In this document: in pieces, positions 10,450 through 21,104 of the stretch
Numbering within the stretch: the stretch's first letter is position 1
How the letters are laid out: every line of letters starts with the position of its first letter
Assembly: GCF_031119625.1 (NCBI RefSeq)
Contig: NZ_JAVHZV010000029.1
Location: 310,001 to 374,000, forward strand
Direction: 5' to 3'
Length of the DNA stretch: 64,000 nucleotides
DNA from: Pseudomonas sp. G34
GTDB lineage: Bacteria; Pseudomonadota; Gammaproteobacteria; Pseudomonadales; Pseudomonadaceae
Notes under the pieces: model-generated
What the model was told of the DNA's origin: nothing
What the model saw: only the letters and a program-made list of their open reading frames with translations
Databases searched by the model: none
Program-made: the position numbers and the translations under genes

Positions 10450-10664
10450 AACGCATCTGTTCCTGCGCTGCTAGCGCGCCGAATGATCGGTGGAGGACGA
10501 AACGTCGCCATTGTACGGCATGCCGCGGCTACGTTGGGGAACCGATCGCCGGCCTGGCTCCCGCTCGTGCCGTGCTTCGGTGTAGCATAGCGGCCACTAT
10601 TCGTCCGTGCGGCTCAATTTGAGCATGCATTCTCTTTTGTGACAAAGGCTTATGAGGTGTTTTT

Positions 10665-11615
10665 ATGAGCGAAGTCAAGCATTCCCGCCTGATTATCCTG
10701 GGCTCCGGGCCGGCTGGTTACAGCGCCGCCGTATACGCCGCTCGCGCCAATCTGAAGCCTGTCATCATCACCGGCATTCAGCCTGGCGGCCAACTGACCA
10801 CCACCACCGAAGTCGACAACTGGCCCGGTGACGTCGAAGGCCTGACAGGCCCGGCCTTGATGGAGCGCATGCAGAAACACGCCGAGCGCTTCGACACCGA
10901 GATCATCTACGACCACATCCACACCGCCGAGTTGCAGGGCCGTCCGTTCACCCTCAAGGGCGACAGCGGCACCTATACCTGTGATGCGCTGATCATCGCC
11001 ACCGGTGCATCGGCCCAGTACCTGGGCCTGCCTTCCGAAGAAGCGTTCGCCGGCAAGGGCGTTTCTGCCTGCGCGACCTGTGACGGCTTCTTCTACCGCA
11101 ACCAGGTGGTAGCAGTGATCGGCGGCGGCAACACCGCCGTGGAAGAGGCCCTGTACCTGTCCAACATTGCCAAGGAAGTACACCTGGTGCACCGCCGCGA
11201 CAAGCTGCGCTCGGAGAAGATTCTCCAGGACAAGCTGTTCGACAAGGCCGCCAACGGCAATATGCGCCTGCACTGGAACCACACCCTGGAAGAAGTGCTG
11301 GGCGACGCCACCGGCGTGACCGGCGCCCGCCTGCGCAGCACCCAGGATGGCAACACCACCGATCTGCCGCTGGCCGGCGTATTCATCGCCATTGGCCACA
11401 AGCCCAACACCGACCTGTTCCAGGGCCAACTGGAAATGCGTGACGGCTACCTGCTGGTCAAGGGTGGCAGCGAAGGCAACGCCACGGCGACCAGCATCGA
11501 AGGCGTGTTCGCCGCGGGCGACGTGGCCGACCACGTCTATCGCCAGGCCATCACCTCGGCCGGCGCCGGTTGCATGGCCGCCCTGGACGTCGAGAAATTC
11601 CTCGACGACAACTGA
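10665..11615 (+). CDS. trxB: Thioredoxin reductase
   Basis: 316 residues, normal length. FAD site GSGPAGYSAAVYAA (13-26), redox-active disulfide C136-A-T-C139 in VSACATCDGFF, NADPH site VIGGGNTAVEEAL, and the C-terminal FAD motif GVFAAGDVADHVYRQAITSAG. It transfers electrons from NADPH to thioredoxin in the cytoplasm. ATG 10665 follows GAGGTG. It is transcribed away from ftsK. Confidence 0.97.
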   Translation: MSEVKHSRLIILGSGPAGYSAAVYAARANLKPVIITGIQPGGQLTTTTEVDNWPGDVEGLTGPALMERMQKHAERFDTEIIYDHIHTAELQGRPFTLKGDSGTYTCDALIIATGASAQYLGLPSEEAFAGKGVSACATCDGFFYRNQVVAVIGGGNTAVEEALYLSNIAKEVHLVHRRDKLRSEKILQDKLFDKAANGNMRLHWNHTLEEVLGDATGVTGARLRSTQDGNTTDLPLAGVFIAIGHKPNTDLFQGQLEMRDGYLLVKGGSEGNATATSIEGVFAAGDVADHVYRQAITSAGAGCMAALDVEKFLDDN

Positions 11616-11621
11616 GGTCCT

Positions 11622-11640
11622 GGGCGGGATGATCCCGCCC
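11622..11640 (+). other. Hairpin between trxB and aat
   Basis: An 8-bp GC stem (GGGCGGGA with TCCCGCCC) and a 3-base loop, 6 bases after the trxB stop. There is no T tract, so it looks like an mRNA-end or processing stem rather than a clear terminator. Confidence 0.4.
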
Positions 11641-11659
11641 TCCCCTGCTGGTCTGGCCG

Positions 11660-12385
11660 ATGCTTACCTGGTTGCAACGCGACTCACTGACCTTCCCGCC
11701 GCTCGACAAGGCGCTGCGCGAACCCAACGGCCTGCTGGCCGCGGGCGGCGACCTGCGCGCCGAGCGCCTGATCGCCGCCTACCGGCACGGCTGCTTCCCC
11801 TGGTACCAGGATGGCCAGCCGCTGCTGTGGTGGTCGCCCGATCCCCGCACCGTGCTGTTTCCCGACGAGTTGCACGTCTCGCGCAGCCTGCGCAAGGTCA
11901 TTCGCCAGGGGCATTTCCAGGTCACCTTCGACCGCGCCTTCGCCGAGGTCATCCGCGCCTGTGCGGCGCCTCGCGACTACGCGGACGGCACCTGGATCAC
12001 CACCCCCATGCAGCAGGCCTACATCGACCTGCATGGGCGGGGTGTGGCGCACAGCGTGGAAGTCTGGCAGGACCGGCAACTGGTCGGTGGCCTGTATGGG
12101 CTGGCCATGGGCAGGCTGTTCTTCGGCGAGTCGATGTTCAGCCGGGCCGACAACGCCTCCAAGGTCGGCTTCGCCAGCCTGGTCGAGCAGCTCAAGGCCT
12201 GGCAGTTCGAACTGATCGATTGCCAGATGCCGACCCAGCATCTGCATAGCCTCGGTGCCCGTGCGATCAGCCGCCAGGAATTCGCCGGTTACCTGGCGCG
12301 TTTTCTGGATCAACCGAGCCTCGCCGACTGGCGCGACAGTGACGAGCGCGTTTCTGGCCCGCAGCCCGGCGCTGGCATACACTGA
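11660..12385 (+). CDS. aat: Leucyl/phenylalanyl-tRNA-protein transferase
   Basis: 241 residues. The family core is plain: GLLAAGGDLRAERLIAAYRHGCFPW near the N-terminus, WWSPDPRTVLFP, and VGGLYGLAMGRLFFGESMFS with FELIDCQMPTQHLHSLGA. It adds Leu or Phe from the charged tRNA to proteins with N-terminal Arg or Lys, creating an N-degron. The adaptor ClpS and the ClpA unfoldase that read this signal are encoded 3.5 kb downstream. It is followed 26 bases later by bpt, the second transferase of the pathway. Confidence 0.96.
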   Translation: MLTWLQRDSLTFPPLDKALREPNGLLAAGGDLRAERLIAAYRHGCFPWYQDGQPLLWWSPDPRTVLFPDELHVSRSLRKVIRQGHFQVTFDRAFAEVIRACAAPRDYADGTWITTPMQQAYIDLHGRGVAHSVEVWQDRQLVGGLYGLAMGRLFFGESMFSRADNASKVGFASLVEQLKAWQFELIDCQMPTQHLHSLGARAISRQEFAGYLARFLDQPSLADWRDSDERVSGPQPGAGIH

Positions 12386-12411
12386 TTCAAGGCCCATCCC
12401 GGGAGTCGATC

Positions 12412-13119
12412 ATGACGGAGCTGGCTCGCCTGAAGTTCTACGCTACCCAGCCACATCCCTGCAGCTACCTGCTCGAGGAACAGGCCACCACGCTGTTTCT
12501 CGATCCCAGCCAGCCGATGGACGCGGACATGTACGCCGAGCTTTCCGAGCTGGGCTTTCGGCGTAGCGGCGATCACCTCTATCGCCCCCATTGCCAGCGC
12601 TGTACGGCCTGCGTGCCGGCCCGCATCCCGGTTGCCCGCTTCGCACCCAACCGGCAGCAACGGCGCATTCTCAAACGTAATGAAACGCTCGAAGTAACCG
12701 CTGTAAGTCCTTCATTCAGCGAAGAATATTATCAGCTATATGCGCGCTATATCGAGCAGCGACATGCTGACGGCGACATGTACCCACCCAGCCGCGAGCA
12801 GTTTTCCACCTTTCTGGTTCGCGACCTGCCCTTCTCGTGCTTCTTCGAGTTTCGCGAGCAGGGCCGCTTGCTGGCCATTGCCGTGACCGACGTGTTGCCC
12901 AATGGCCTGTCGGCGGTCTACACCTTCTACGACCCGGACGAAGAGCGCCGCAGCCTGGGTCGCTACGCCATCCTCTGGCAAATCGGCGAAGCCCTGCGCC
13001 TGAACCTGCACGCCGTTTATCTTGGCTACTGGATCAAGAACTGCAGAAAGATGAACTACAAGACCCAGTACCGCCCCATCGAGCTTTTCGTCAACCAACG
13101 CTGGGTCGCCCTGACCTGA
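12412..13119 (+). CDS. bpt: Aspartate/glutamate leucyltransferase Bpt
   Basis: 235 residues. It has the ATE-N Cys-rich motif [14 protein letters not shown] (after HLYRPHC) and the ATE-C part with [24 protein letters not shown] and [20 protein letters not shown]. It is the bacterial relative of arginyltransferase and attaches Leu to proteins with N-terminal Asp or Glu, so that ClpS-ClpAP can degrade them. ATG 12412 follows GGGAG. It probably forms an operon with aat. Older annotations call it ate. Confidence 0.95.
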
Positions 13120-13166
13120 AATTGACGATTTTCATGGGCTTTCGCTGCTGAAACAGAGGCAGCCCC

Positions 13167-13196
13167 TTGGCGTCAACCCTTGTTTTCAGGCACAAT
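13167..13196 (+). promoter_or_regulatory. Candidate sigma-70 promoter for infA
   Basis: TTGGCG (13167-13172), an 18-base spacer, and CACAAT (13191-13196). Each hexamer matches the consensus at four of six positions. The infA start is 66 bases downstream. Confidence 0.35.
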
Positions 13197-13261
13197 GTTT
13201 GCCGCTTTTGCCTGGGGCCAGTTGCGCCGGGCCATTCTCTGGATACCGAGGGCTTTACTGC

Positions 13262-13480
13262 ATGTCGAAAGAAGACAGCTTCGAAATGGAAGGCACTGTC
13301 GTCGACACCCTGCCCAACACCATGTTTCGCGTGGAGTTGGAAAACGGGCACGTCGTTACCGCGCACATCTCCGGAAAGATGCGCAAGAATTACATCCGCA
13401 TTCTGACTGGTGACAAGGTCCGCGTAGAGCTGACCCCTTACGACCTGAGCAAGGGTCGCATCACCTATCGCGCCCGCTAA
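13262..13480 (+). CDS. infA: Translation initiation factor IF-1
   Basis: 72 residues starting at ATG 13262 ([19 protein letters not shown]). A single S1/OB fold with [26 protein letters not shown] covers the whole protein. It binds the 30S A site during initiation. The frame stays open upstream, but the conserved start and length fix this ATG. Confidence 0.98.
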
Positions 13481-13516
13481 CGGAGCAAGAGCAGGGTTTT
13501 CTGCTCTGTCCCCAGC

Positions 13517-13560
13517 GACCAATAAAAAGCCCGGCATCTATGCCGGGCTTTTTATTGGTC
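13517..13560. terminator. Bidirectional terminator between infA and clpA
   Basis: A perfect 20-bp palindrome: 13517-13536 pairs with 13541-13560 around the loop TCTA. The GC core (AGCCCGGCA) is flanked by A5 on one side and T5 on the other, so each strand has a stem followed by a T tract. It ends infA on the plus strand and lies 47 bases beyond the clpA stop on the minus strand. Confidence 0.92.
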
Positions 13561-13606
13561 GCCTGCTATAGAGCTGGACGGGAGCGCTGGAGCGCCCCGC
13601 CAGGTC

Positions 13607-15877
13607 TCAGGCCATTTCCGCAGTGGTCTCGAAATCGAACGTCAGTTCGCCATTTTCGAGATCCACATGCACCGTGCCACCGTGCTCGGAAAGCTCGCCA
13701 AAGAGGATCTCCTCGGCCAGCGGTCGCTTGATGCGATCCTGGATGAGGCGAGCCATCGGGCGGGCGCCCATCTGCACGTCGTAGCCCTGCTCGGCCAGCC
13801 AGTCGCGCGCGGCGTTGCTGACCTCGAGCATGACGCGCTTGTCCTCGAGCTGCGCCTGCAACTCGATGAGGAACTTGTCGACGATGCTCTTGATCGTTTC
13901 GTGGCTGAGGCGGCCGAACTGGATGATGGTGTCCAGACGGTTGCGGAACTCCGGCGTGAAGCTCTTCTTGATCACTTCCATGGCGTCGGACGAGTGATCC
14001 TGATAGCTGAAGCCAATCGACGCCCGCGACGCGGTTTCCGCACCGGCGTTGGTGGTCATGATCAGGATTACGTTGCGGAAGTCCGCCTTGCGCCCGTTGT
14101 TGTCGGTCAGCGTGCCGTGATCCATCACCTGCAGCAGCAGGTTGAAGACTTCCGGGTGCGCCTTCTCGATTTCATCGAGCAGCAATACGCAATGGGGCTG
14201 CTTGGTGATCGCCTCGGTCAGCAGGCCGCCCTGGTCGAAACCGACGTAGCCGGGTGGCGCACCGATCAGGCGCGACACGGTATGCCGCTCCATGTACTCG
14301 GACATGTCGAAACGCACCAGTTCAACCCCCAGCGCCTTGGACAGCTGGCGAGCGGCTTCGGTCTTGCCGACCCCGGTCGGGCCGGCGAACAGGAACGAAC
14401 CCACCGGCTTGTCCGGCGCCTTGAGACCGGCCCGCGACAGCTTGATGGCGGTGGCCAGCGAATCGATGGCGGCATCCTGGCCGAACACGGTCAGCTTGAG
14501 GTCGCGCTCCAGGTTGCGCAGCAGTTCCTTGTCGGAGCTGCTGACGTGCTTTGGCGGAATCCGCGCGATCTTGGCGACGATATCCTCGACCTGTGGCACG
14601 TCGATACGCTTGAGGCGTTTGTCCTGCGGCTGCAGGCGCTGGAAGGCACCTGCCTCGTCGATCACGTCGATGGCCTTGTCGGGCATATGACGGTCGTTGA
14701 TGTAGCGCGAGGCGAGCTCGGCGGCGGCGCGCAGGGCTTCGTCGCTGTACTCGATATCATGGTGCTGTTCGAAGCGCCCCTTGAGGCCCTTGAGGATGCC
14801 AATGGTGTCTTCCACCGACGGCTCGACCACGTCGACCTTCTGGAAGCGCCGCGCCAGGGCACGGTCCTTCTCGAAGATGCCGCGGAACTCCTGGAAGGTG
14901 GTGGAGCCGATGCAGCGAATCTCGCCAGACGACAGGGCCGGCTTGAGCAGATTGGAAGCATCCATCACGCCGCCCGAGGCTGCGCCGGCCCCGATGATGG
15001 TGTGAATTTCGTCGATGAACAGGATCGCTTGCGGACGCTTGCGCAGCTCGGTGAGCAGCGCCTTGAGGCGCTTCTCGAAATCACCACGGTACTTGGTGCC
15101 GGCCAGCAGCGCGCCCAGGTCCAGGGAATACACCACGCTGTCGGCCAGCAGATCGGGTACCTGGTTGTCGACGATGCGCTTGGCCAGGCCTTCGGCGATG
15201 GCGGTCTTGCCCACGCCGGCCTCACCGACCAGCAACGGGTTGTTCTTGCGCCGGCGAGCAAGAATCTGCGCGACGCGCTCGACTTCGTGCTCACGGCCGA
15301 CCAGCGGGTCGATACGCCCCTGGCGCGCCAGTTCGTTCAGATTGCTGGCGTAGGCATCCAGCGGATTGCCTGAGGAGGAGGACTCGCCGCCCTCTTCGTC
15401 CTGCATTTCCTGGTCGGCTTCGGGGGATGCGCCCTGCCCCGGCACCTTGGAGATGCCATGGGCGATGAAGTTGACCACGTCGATACGCGCCACGCTCTGC
15501 TGCTTGAGCAGGAACACCGCCTGGCTTTCCTGCTCGCTGAAGATCGCCACCAGCACATTGGCACCGGTGACTTCGCGTTTGCCCGAGCTCTGCACGTGGA
15601 ATACCGCGCGCTGCAGCACGCGCTGGAAGCCCAGGGTCGGCTGGGTTTCACGCTCTTCGTCATGCTGGGGAATCAGTGGCGTGGTGGAGTCGATGAACTC
15701 CTGCAGATCGCTGCGCAGCTTGTCCAGGCTGGCGCCGCAGGCGCGCAGCACGCTGGCTGCCGCTTCGTTGTCCAGAAGAGCCAGCAGGAGGTGCTCCACG
15801 GTCATGAATTCATGACGTTTTGCGCGTGCCTCCTTGAAGGCAAGGTTGAGGGTGACTTCGAGCTCTCGATTTAACAT
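13607..15877 (-). CDS. clpA: ATP-dependent Clp protease ATP-binding subunit ClpA
   Basis: 756 residues, normal length. An N-domain (1-145, starting MLNRELEVTLNLAFKEA) that docks ClpS, then two AAA+ modules with Walker A GEAGVGKTAIAEG and GPTGVGKTEAARQ. The ClpP-binding loop should lie in the second module. It unfolds substrates and feeds them to ClpP in the cytoplasm. It starts 29 bases after clpS on the same strand, so the adaptor and unfoldase are cotranscribed. Confidence 0.97.
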   Translation of the reverse strand: MLNRELEVTLNLAFKEARAKRHEFMTVEHLLLALLDNEAAASVLRACGASLDKLRSDLQEFIDSTTPLIPQHDEERETQPTLGFQRVLQRAVFHVQSSGKREVTGANVLVAIFSEQESQAVFLLKQQSVARIDVVNFIAHGISKVPGQGASPEADQEMQDEEGGESSSSGNPLDAYASNLNELARQGRIDPLVGREHEVERVAQILARRRKNNPLLVGEAGVGKTAIAEGLAKRIVDNQVPDLLADSVVYSLDLGALLAGTKYRGDFEKRLKALLTELRKRPQAILFIDEIHTIIGAGAASGGVMDASNLLKPALSSGEIRCIGSTTFQEFRGIFEKDRALARRFQKVDVVEPSVEDTIGILKGLKGRFEQHHDIEYSDEALRAAAELASRYINDRHMPDKAIDVIDEAGAFQRLQPQDKRLKRIDVPQVEDIVAKIARIPPKHVSSSDKELLRNLERDLKLTVFGQDAAIDSLATAIKLSRAGLKAPDKPVGSFLFAGPTGVGKTEAARQLSKALGVELVRFDMSEYMERHTVSRLIGAPPGYVGFDQGGLLTEAITKQPHCVLLLDEIEKAHPEVFNLLLQVMDHGTLTDNNGRKADFRNVILIMTTNAGAETASRASIGFSYQDHSSDAMEVIKKSFTPEFRNRLDTIIQFGRLSHETIKSIVDKFLIELQAQLEDKRVMLEVSNAARDWLAEQGYDVQMGARPMARLIQDRIKRPLAEEILFGELSEHGGTVHVDLENGELTFDFETTAEMA

Positions 15878-15906
15878 AGCTTCACCTCATGCCCAAGCGG
15901 CCGGCG

Positions 15907-16269
15907 TTAACCGTCCTTCTCGATTTCACAGAGTAATGGATGCTGGCTTTCCCGCGCATATTGATTGACCTGCGTGGCCTTGGTCTCGGCGATATCGCGG
16001 GGGTAGAGCCCGCACACGGCGCGACCTTCGGTATGCACGGTCAACATGATCCTGGTTGCCACCTCGCGATTGAGGTTGAAGAAGGTCTCAAGTATCTCGA
16101 CCACGAAATCCATTGGGGTGTAGTCATCATTGAACAAGACCACCTTGTAGAGCGGAGGCGCCTGCAATGCCGGCTTGGACTCCTCGACGGCCAGGCCTGA
16201 CGAGTCGTCCTCATGCGGTGCGGGTCGATCCTGATTGAATGTTAGTCGAATCTGGCTACTTGCATGCAT
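15907..16269 (-). CDS. clpS: ClpS adaptor for the N-end rule
   Basis: 120 residues from ATG 16269 (MHASSQIRLTFNQDRP). After a flexible N-terminal extension of about 45 residues comes the core PLYKVVLFNDDYTPMDFVVEILETFF, which holds the N-degron pocket (the NDD and M residues), then HTEGRAVCGLYPRDIAETKA. It delivers proteins with N-terminal Leu, Phe, Tyr or Trp to ClpAP. It is the first gene of clpS-clpA and divergent from cspD. No strong Shine-Dalgarno sequence is visible. Confidence 0.95.
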   Translation of the reverse strand: MHASSQIRLTFNQDRPAPHEDDSSGLAVEESKPALQAPPLYKVVLFNDDYTPMDFVVEILETFFNLNREVATRIMLTVHTEGRAVCGLYPRDIAETKATQVNQYARESQHPLLCEIEKDG

Positions 16270-16491
16270 GCTGGATAAAAGGTTCGTGGGGGTGAATGGA
16301 GCGGGCCGCAAAAAATCAGACCCGTTTATCGTCGTTTCGTGCGATGCCTTGACTATCGGCAAAAGGGTGTTACAACCAAAGGATACCCGTACGGGGTGAA
16401 AGGGCTTGCGTTCGCTGGGCGATCCCCGTGAACGCTGGATCTAATGTGGATGATACTCCAGCAGTGGGGTTCCTTGCAGAGGGATATCAGC

Positions 16492-16758
16492 ATGCTAAGT
16501 GGTAAGGTCAAGTGGTTCAACAACGCCAAGGGCTACGGGTTCATCCTGGCTGATGGCCGAGATGAGGACCTGTTCGCCCATTATTCGGCCATCCAGATGG
16601 ATGGGTACAAAACCCTGAAGGCCGGCCAGGCCGTCAGTTTCGATATCATTCAAGGCCCCAAAGGTCTCCACGCGGTAAACATCAGCGCTGCTCAGGCCAC
16701 TCAGGACGCACCCGCTCCTGCCCCGAGCAAGGCGCAGGCAACGGCGGTGGAAGCCTGA
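16492..16758 (+). CDS. cspD: Cold-shock-like protein CspD
   Basis: 88 residues from ATG 16492. Cold-shock domain with KVKWFNNAKGYGFILADG (RNP1 KGYGFI) and LFAHYSAIQMDGYKTLKAGQ (RNP2-like LFAHY), then an Ala/Pro-rich tail of about 20 residues that may be unstructured. CspD-type proteins bind single-stranded DNA and RNA; in E. coli CspD is a stationary-phase inhibitor of replication. The start follows AGAGGGATATCAGC. Confidence 0.93.
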   Translation: MLSGKVKWFNNAKGYGFILADGRDEDLFAHYSAIQMDGYKTLKAGQAVSFDIIQGPKGLHAVNISAAQATQDAPAPAPSKAQATAVEA

Positions 16759-16775
16759 CCTTTCACCCTTCACAC

Positions 16776-16800
16776 AACCGGCCGCGATGGCCGGTTTTTT
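16776..16800 (+). terminator. Terminator after cspD
   Basis: An 8-bp stem (AACCGGCC 16776-16783 with GGCCGGTT 16789-16796), loop GCGAT, then T4. It lies 17 bases after the cspD stop. Confidence 0.88.
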
Positions 16801-16907
16801 ATGGGCGAGCGAAAAGATCGCGGCGCCCAGCTTCGTGTTGAAAACGGCGGCAAACAGGCAAATTGCATCTTCGCTACGGCCGCGAGCAACTTGGCACGTC
16901 GGTTTGA

Positions 16908-16913
16908 TATACT
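16908..16913 (+). promoter_or_regulatory. Candidate -10 element upstream of idh
   Basis: TATACT in the context TTTGATATACTC, followed by the GC-rich CGGGCGC. No good -35 hexamer sits 16-18 bases upstream, so the site is tentative. It lies 229 bases before the idh start and 33 bases before the small frame at 16946. Confidence 0.3.
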
Positions 16914-16945
16914 CGGGCGCTGACTGAGTAGTCATAAGGGCGCAT

Positions 16946-17122
16946 ATGCCTGGAGTACGGCTTCCAGCACCTGTCGTGCCGGCCTTGTCAGGCGATTTCT
17001 TACCGCCACCAGTCGGCTGCGGCACCCAACATCATCGGGATGGAACTTCGAATTCACAGCATTGCTGCCGAGGCGTGGCCAGAAGCCACCTCACCCGGAT
17101 CAGTGTCGTGCAAGTTCAGTAA
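16946..17122 (+). CDS. Possible 58-residue upstream reading frame before idh
   Basis: ATG 16946 is preceded by AAGGG at a 5-base spacing and the frame runs 58 codons to TAA at 17120-17122, ending 19 bases before the idh start. The peptide starts MPGVRLPAPVVPALSG and is rich in Pro, Gly, His and Cys; I recognise no family and see no membrane segment. The placement between a promoter-like TATACT and idh, with its stop next to the AAGAGAG site of idh, fits a leader peptide or a coupled upstream frame. Frames of this length arise by chance in GC-rich DNA, so the call is weak. Confidence 0.25.
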   Translation: MPGVRLPAPVVPALSGDFLPPPVGCGTQHHRDGTSNSQHCCRGVARSHLTRISVVQVQ

Positions 17123-17141
17123 AAAGAGAGTTAAATCAAAT

Positions 17142-19370
<2,229 letters not shown>

Positions 19371-19390
19371 TCACGCGCTGATGTAGCATC

Positions 19391-19424
19391 GACAGCCCCG
19401 GCCCCGTGCCGGGGTTGTCGTTTT
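19391..19424 (+). terminator. Terminator after idh
   Basis: An 11-bp stem with one G-U pair (GACAGCCCCGG 19391-19401 with CCGGGGTTGTC 19409-19419), loop of 7, then GTTTT. It begins 21 bases after the idh stop. Confidence 0.85.
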
Positions 19425-19449
19425 CAGCCCCCCAAGAAAAGGAAACCTC

Positions 19450-19896
19450 ATGAACTGGCACGCCCACGTCACCGTCGCGACGATAGTCGAGCATGACGGC
19501 CGTTTTCTGTTCGTCGAAGAGTTGAAAGGCGGCCGTCTGGTGCTCAATCAGCCCGCCGGCCATCTGGAACCCCGGGAAAGCCTGCAGCAGGCGGCGATTC
19601 GTGAAACCCTGGAAGAAACCGCCTGCGATGTCGAGCTGACCGGTGTCACCGGCATCTACCTGTACACCGCGCCGAGCAATGGCGTGACCTATCAGCGCAT
19701 CTGCTTCGTCGCCAAGCTGCTCAAGCACCACCCCGAGCGCGCACTCGATAGCGACATCAGTGGCATCCGCTGGCTTACCCCCGAAGAACTGAAAGGCGAG
19801 TCCCATCGCCTGCGCAGTGAGCTGGTGCTGCATTGCCTTGACGATTACCTGGCAGGCGAGTGCTATCCGCTGAGCCTTGTCCACGACCCGATCTAG
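19450..19896 (+). CDS. nudJ: NudJ-like Nudix hydrolase
   Basis: 148 residues. The Nudix box is complete: G-H-L-E-P-R-E-S then AAIRETLEETACDV (Gx5Ex7REx2EExG-type, with Ala at the last Gly position). It starts MNWHAHVTVATIVEHDGRFLFVEE, as in NudJ/YmfB, which hydrolyses nucleoside tri- and diphosphates and thiamine pyrimidine pyrophosphate in E. coli. Its position before mnmA-hflD-purB is the same as in enterics and supports the assignment. ATG 19450 follows AAGGAAACC. Confidence 0.88.
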   Translation: MNWHAHVTVATIVEHDGRFLFVEELKGGRLVLNQPAGHLEPRESLQQAAIRETLEETACDVELTGVTGIYLYTAPSNGVTYQRICFVAKLLKHHPERALDSDISGIRWLTPEELKGESHRLRSELVLHCLDDYLAGECYPLSLVHDPI

Positions 19897-19926
19897 CCTG
19901 CGGCCAACACCTCGGCGCTGGCTGCG

Positions 19927-19955
19927 CTGAAAGGTGCTGCGCATCCTGTTAGAAT
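19927..19955 (+). promoter_or_regulatory. Candidate promoter for mnmA-hflD
   Basis: CTGAAA (19927-19932), a 17-base spacer, and TAGAAT (19950-19955), followed by a CTCGCCCC discriminator. It sits 34 bases before the mnmA ATG. Confidence 0.45.
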
Positions 19956-19988
19956 CTCGCCCCTTTGAAGCCTGTATTGATCCCGACC

Positions 19989-21104
19989 ATGCAAGATCCA
20001 GCCTCCCAGCGCGTAATCGTCGGCATGTCCGGCGGCGTCGACTCCTCCGTCTCGGCCCTGCTGCTTCTCGAACAGGGCTATCAGGTCGAAGGCCTGTTCA
20101 TGAAGAACTGGGACGAAGACGACGGCACCGAATACTGCACCGCCATGGACGACCTGGCCGATGCCCAGGCGGTGTGCGAGCGCATCGGTATCAAGCTGCA
20201 CACCGCCAATTTCGCGGCCGAGTACTGGGACAACGTGTTCGAGCACTTCCTGGCCGAATACAAGGCGGGCCGCACGCCCAATCCGGACATCCTCTGCAAC
20301 CGCGAGATCAAGTTCAAGGCGTTCCTCGACTACGCCCTGATGCTTGGCGCCGACCTGATTGCCACCGGCCATTACGTGCGCCGCCGCGATGTCGACGGGC
20401 GCAGCGAGCTGCTCAAGGGCCTGGATGGCAACAAGGACCAGAGCTACTTCCTGCACGCCGTGGGCGGCGAGCAGATCGCCAAGACCCTGTTTCCGGTTGG
20501 CGAGCTGGAGAAGCCCGAGGTACGGGCGATCGCCGAGAAGTACCAGCTGGCCACCGCGAAGAAGAAGGACTCCACCGGCATCTGCTTCATTGGTGAGCGG
20601 CGCTTCAGCGACTTCCTCAAGCAGTACCTGCCGGCGCAGCCAGGCACTATCGAAACCACCGCCGGCGATGTCATCGGCAAGCACCACGGCCTGATGTACC
20701 ACACCATCGGCCAACGCCAGGGCCTGGGTATCGGCGGCCTCAAGGAGGCCAGCGACGAGCCCTGGTACGTGCTGCACAAGGACCTGGGCCGCAATGTGCT
20801 GGTGGTCGGCCAGGGTAATGAGCACCCATGGCTGTTCTCCCGCGCCCTGCTGGCCTCGCAGATCTACTGGGTCAACCCCGTGGAGCTCGCTACACCCCGG
20901 CAGCTGACCGCCAAGGTGCGCTACCGTCAGGCTGACCAGGCCTGCACCCTGGAGCGCACGGCCGAGGGGTATCGCGCCACCTTCGAGCAACCGCAACGCG
21001 CCGTCACACCCGGCCAGTCCGTGGTGTTCTACGACGGTGATATCTGTCTTGGCGGTGGCGTGATCGAAAGCGCCGAGCCCTGGAGCGAGGGCGCCCCGCG
21101 ATGA
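19989..21104 (+). CDS. mnmA: tRNA-specific 2-thiouridylase MnmA
   Basis: 371 residues from ATG 19989 (MQDPASQRVIVGMSGG); an in-frame TTG 24 bases upstream is less likely. The PP-loop GMSGGVDSSVSA binds ATP, the first catalytic Cys lies in NPDILCNREIKFKAF and the second in KDSTGICFIGERRFSDFL. It thiolates U34 of tRNA-Lys, Glu and Gln using sulfur passed on from IscS. A C-terminal beta-barrel tail is present (VVFYDGDICLGGGVIE). The stop overlaps the hflD start as ATGA. Confidence 0.97.
   Translation: MQDPASQRVIVGMSGGVDSSVSALLLLEQGYQVEGLFMKNWDEDDGTEYCTAMDDLADAQAVCERIGIKLHTANFAAEYWDNVFEHFLAEYKAGRTPNPDILCNREIKFKAFLDYALMLGADLIATGHYVRRRDVDGRSELLKGLDGNKDQSYFLHAVGGEQIAKTLFPVGELEKPEVRAIAEKYQLATAKKKDSTGICFIGERRFSDFLKQYLPAQPGTIETTAGDVIGKHHGLMYHTIGQRQGLGIGGLKEASDEPWYVLHKDLGRNVLVVGQGNEHPWLFSRALLASQIYWVNPVELATPRQLTAKVRYRQADQACTLERTAEGYRATFEQPQRAVTPGQSVVFYDGDICLGGGVIESAEPWSEGAPR

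Noticed and set aside
13481..13606. A tRNA-Ser gene after infA, as in enterics
   Set aside because: The interval contains only the palindromic terminator; no cloverleaf can be drawn.
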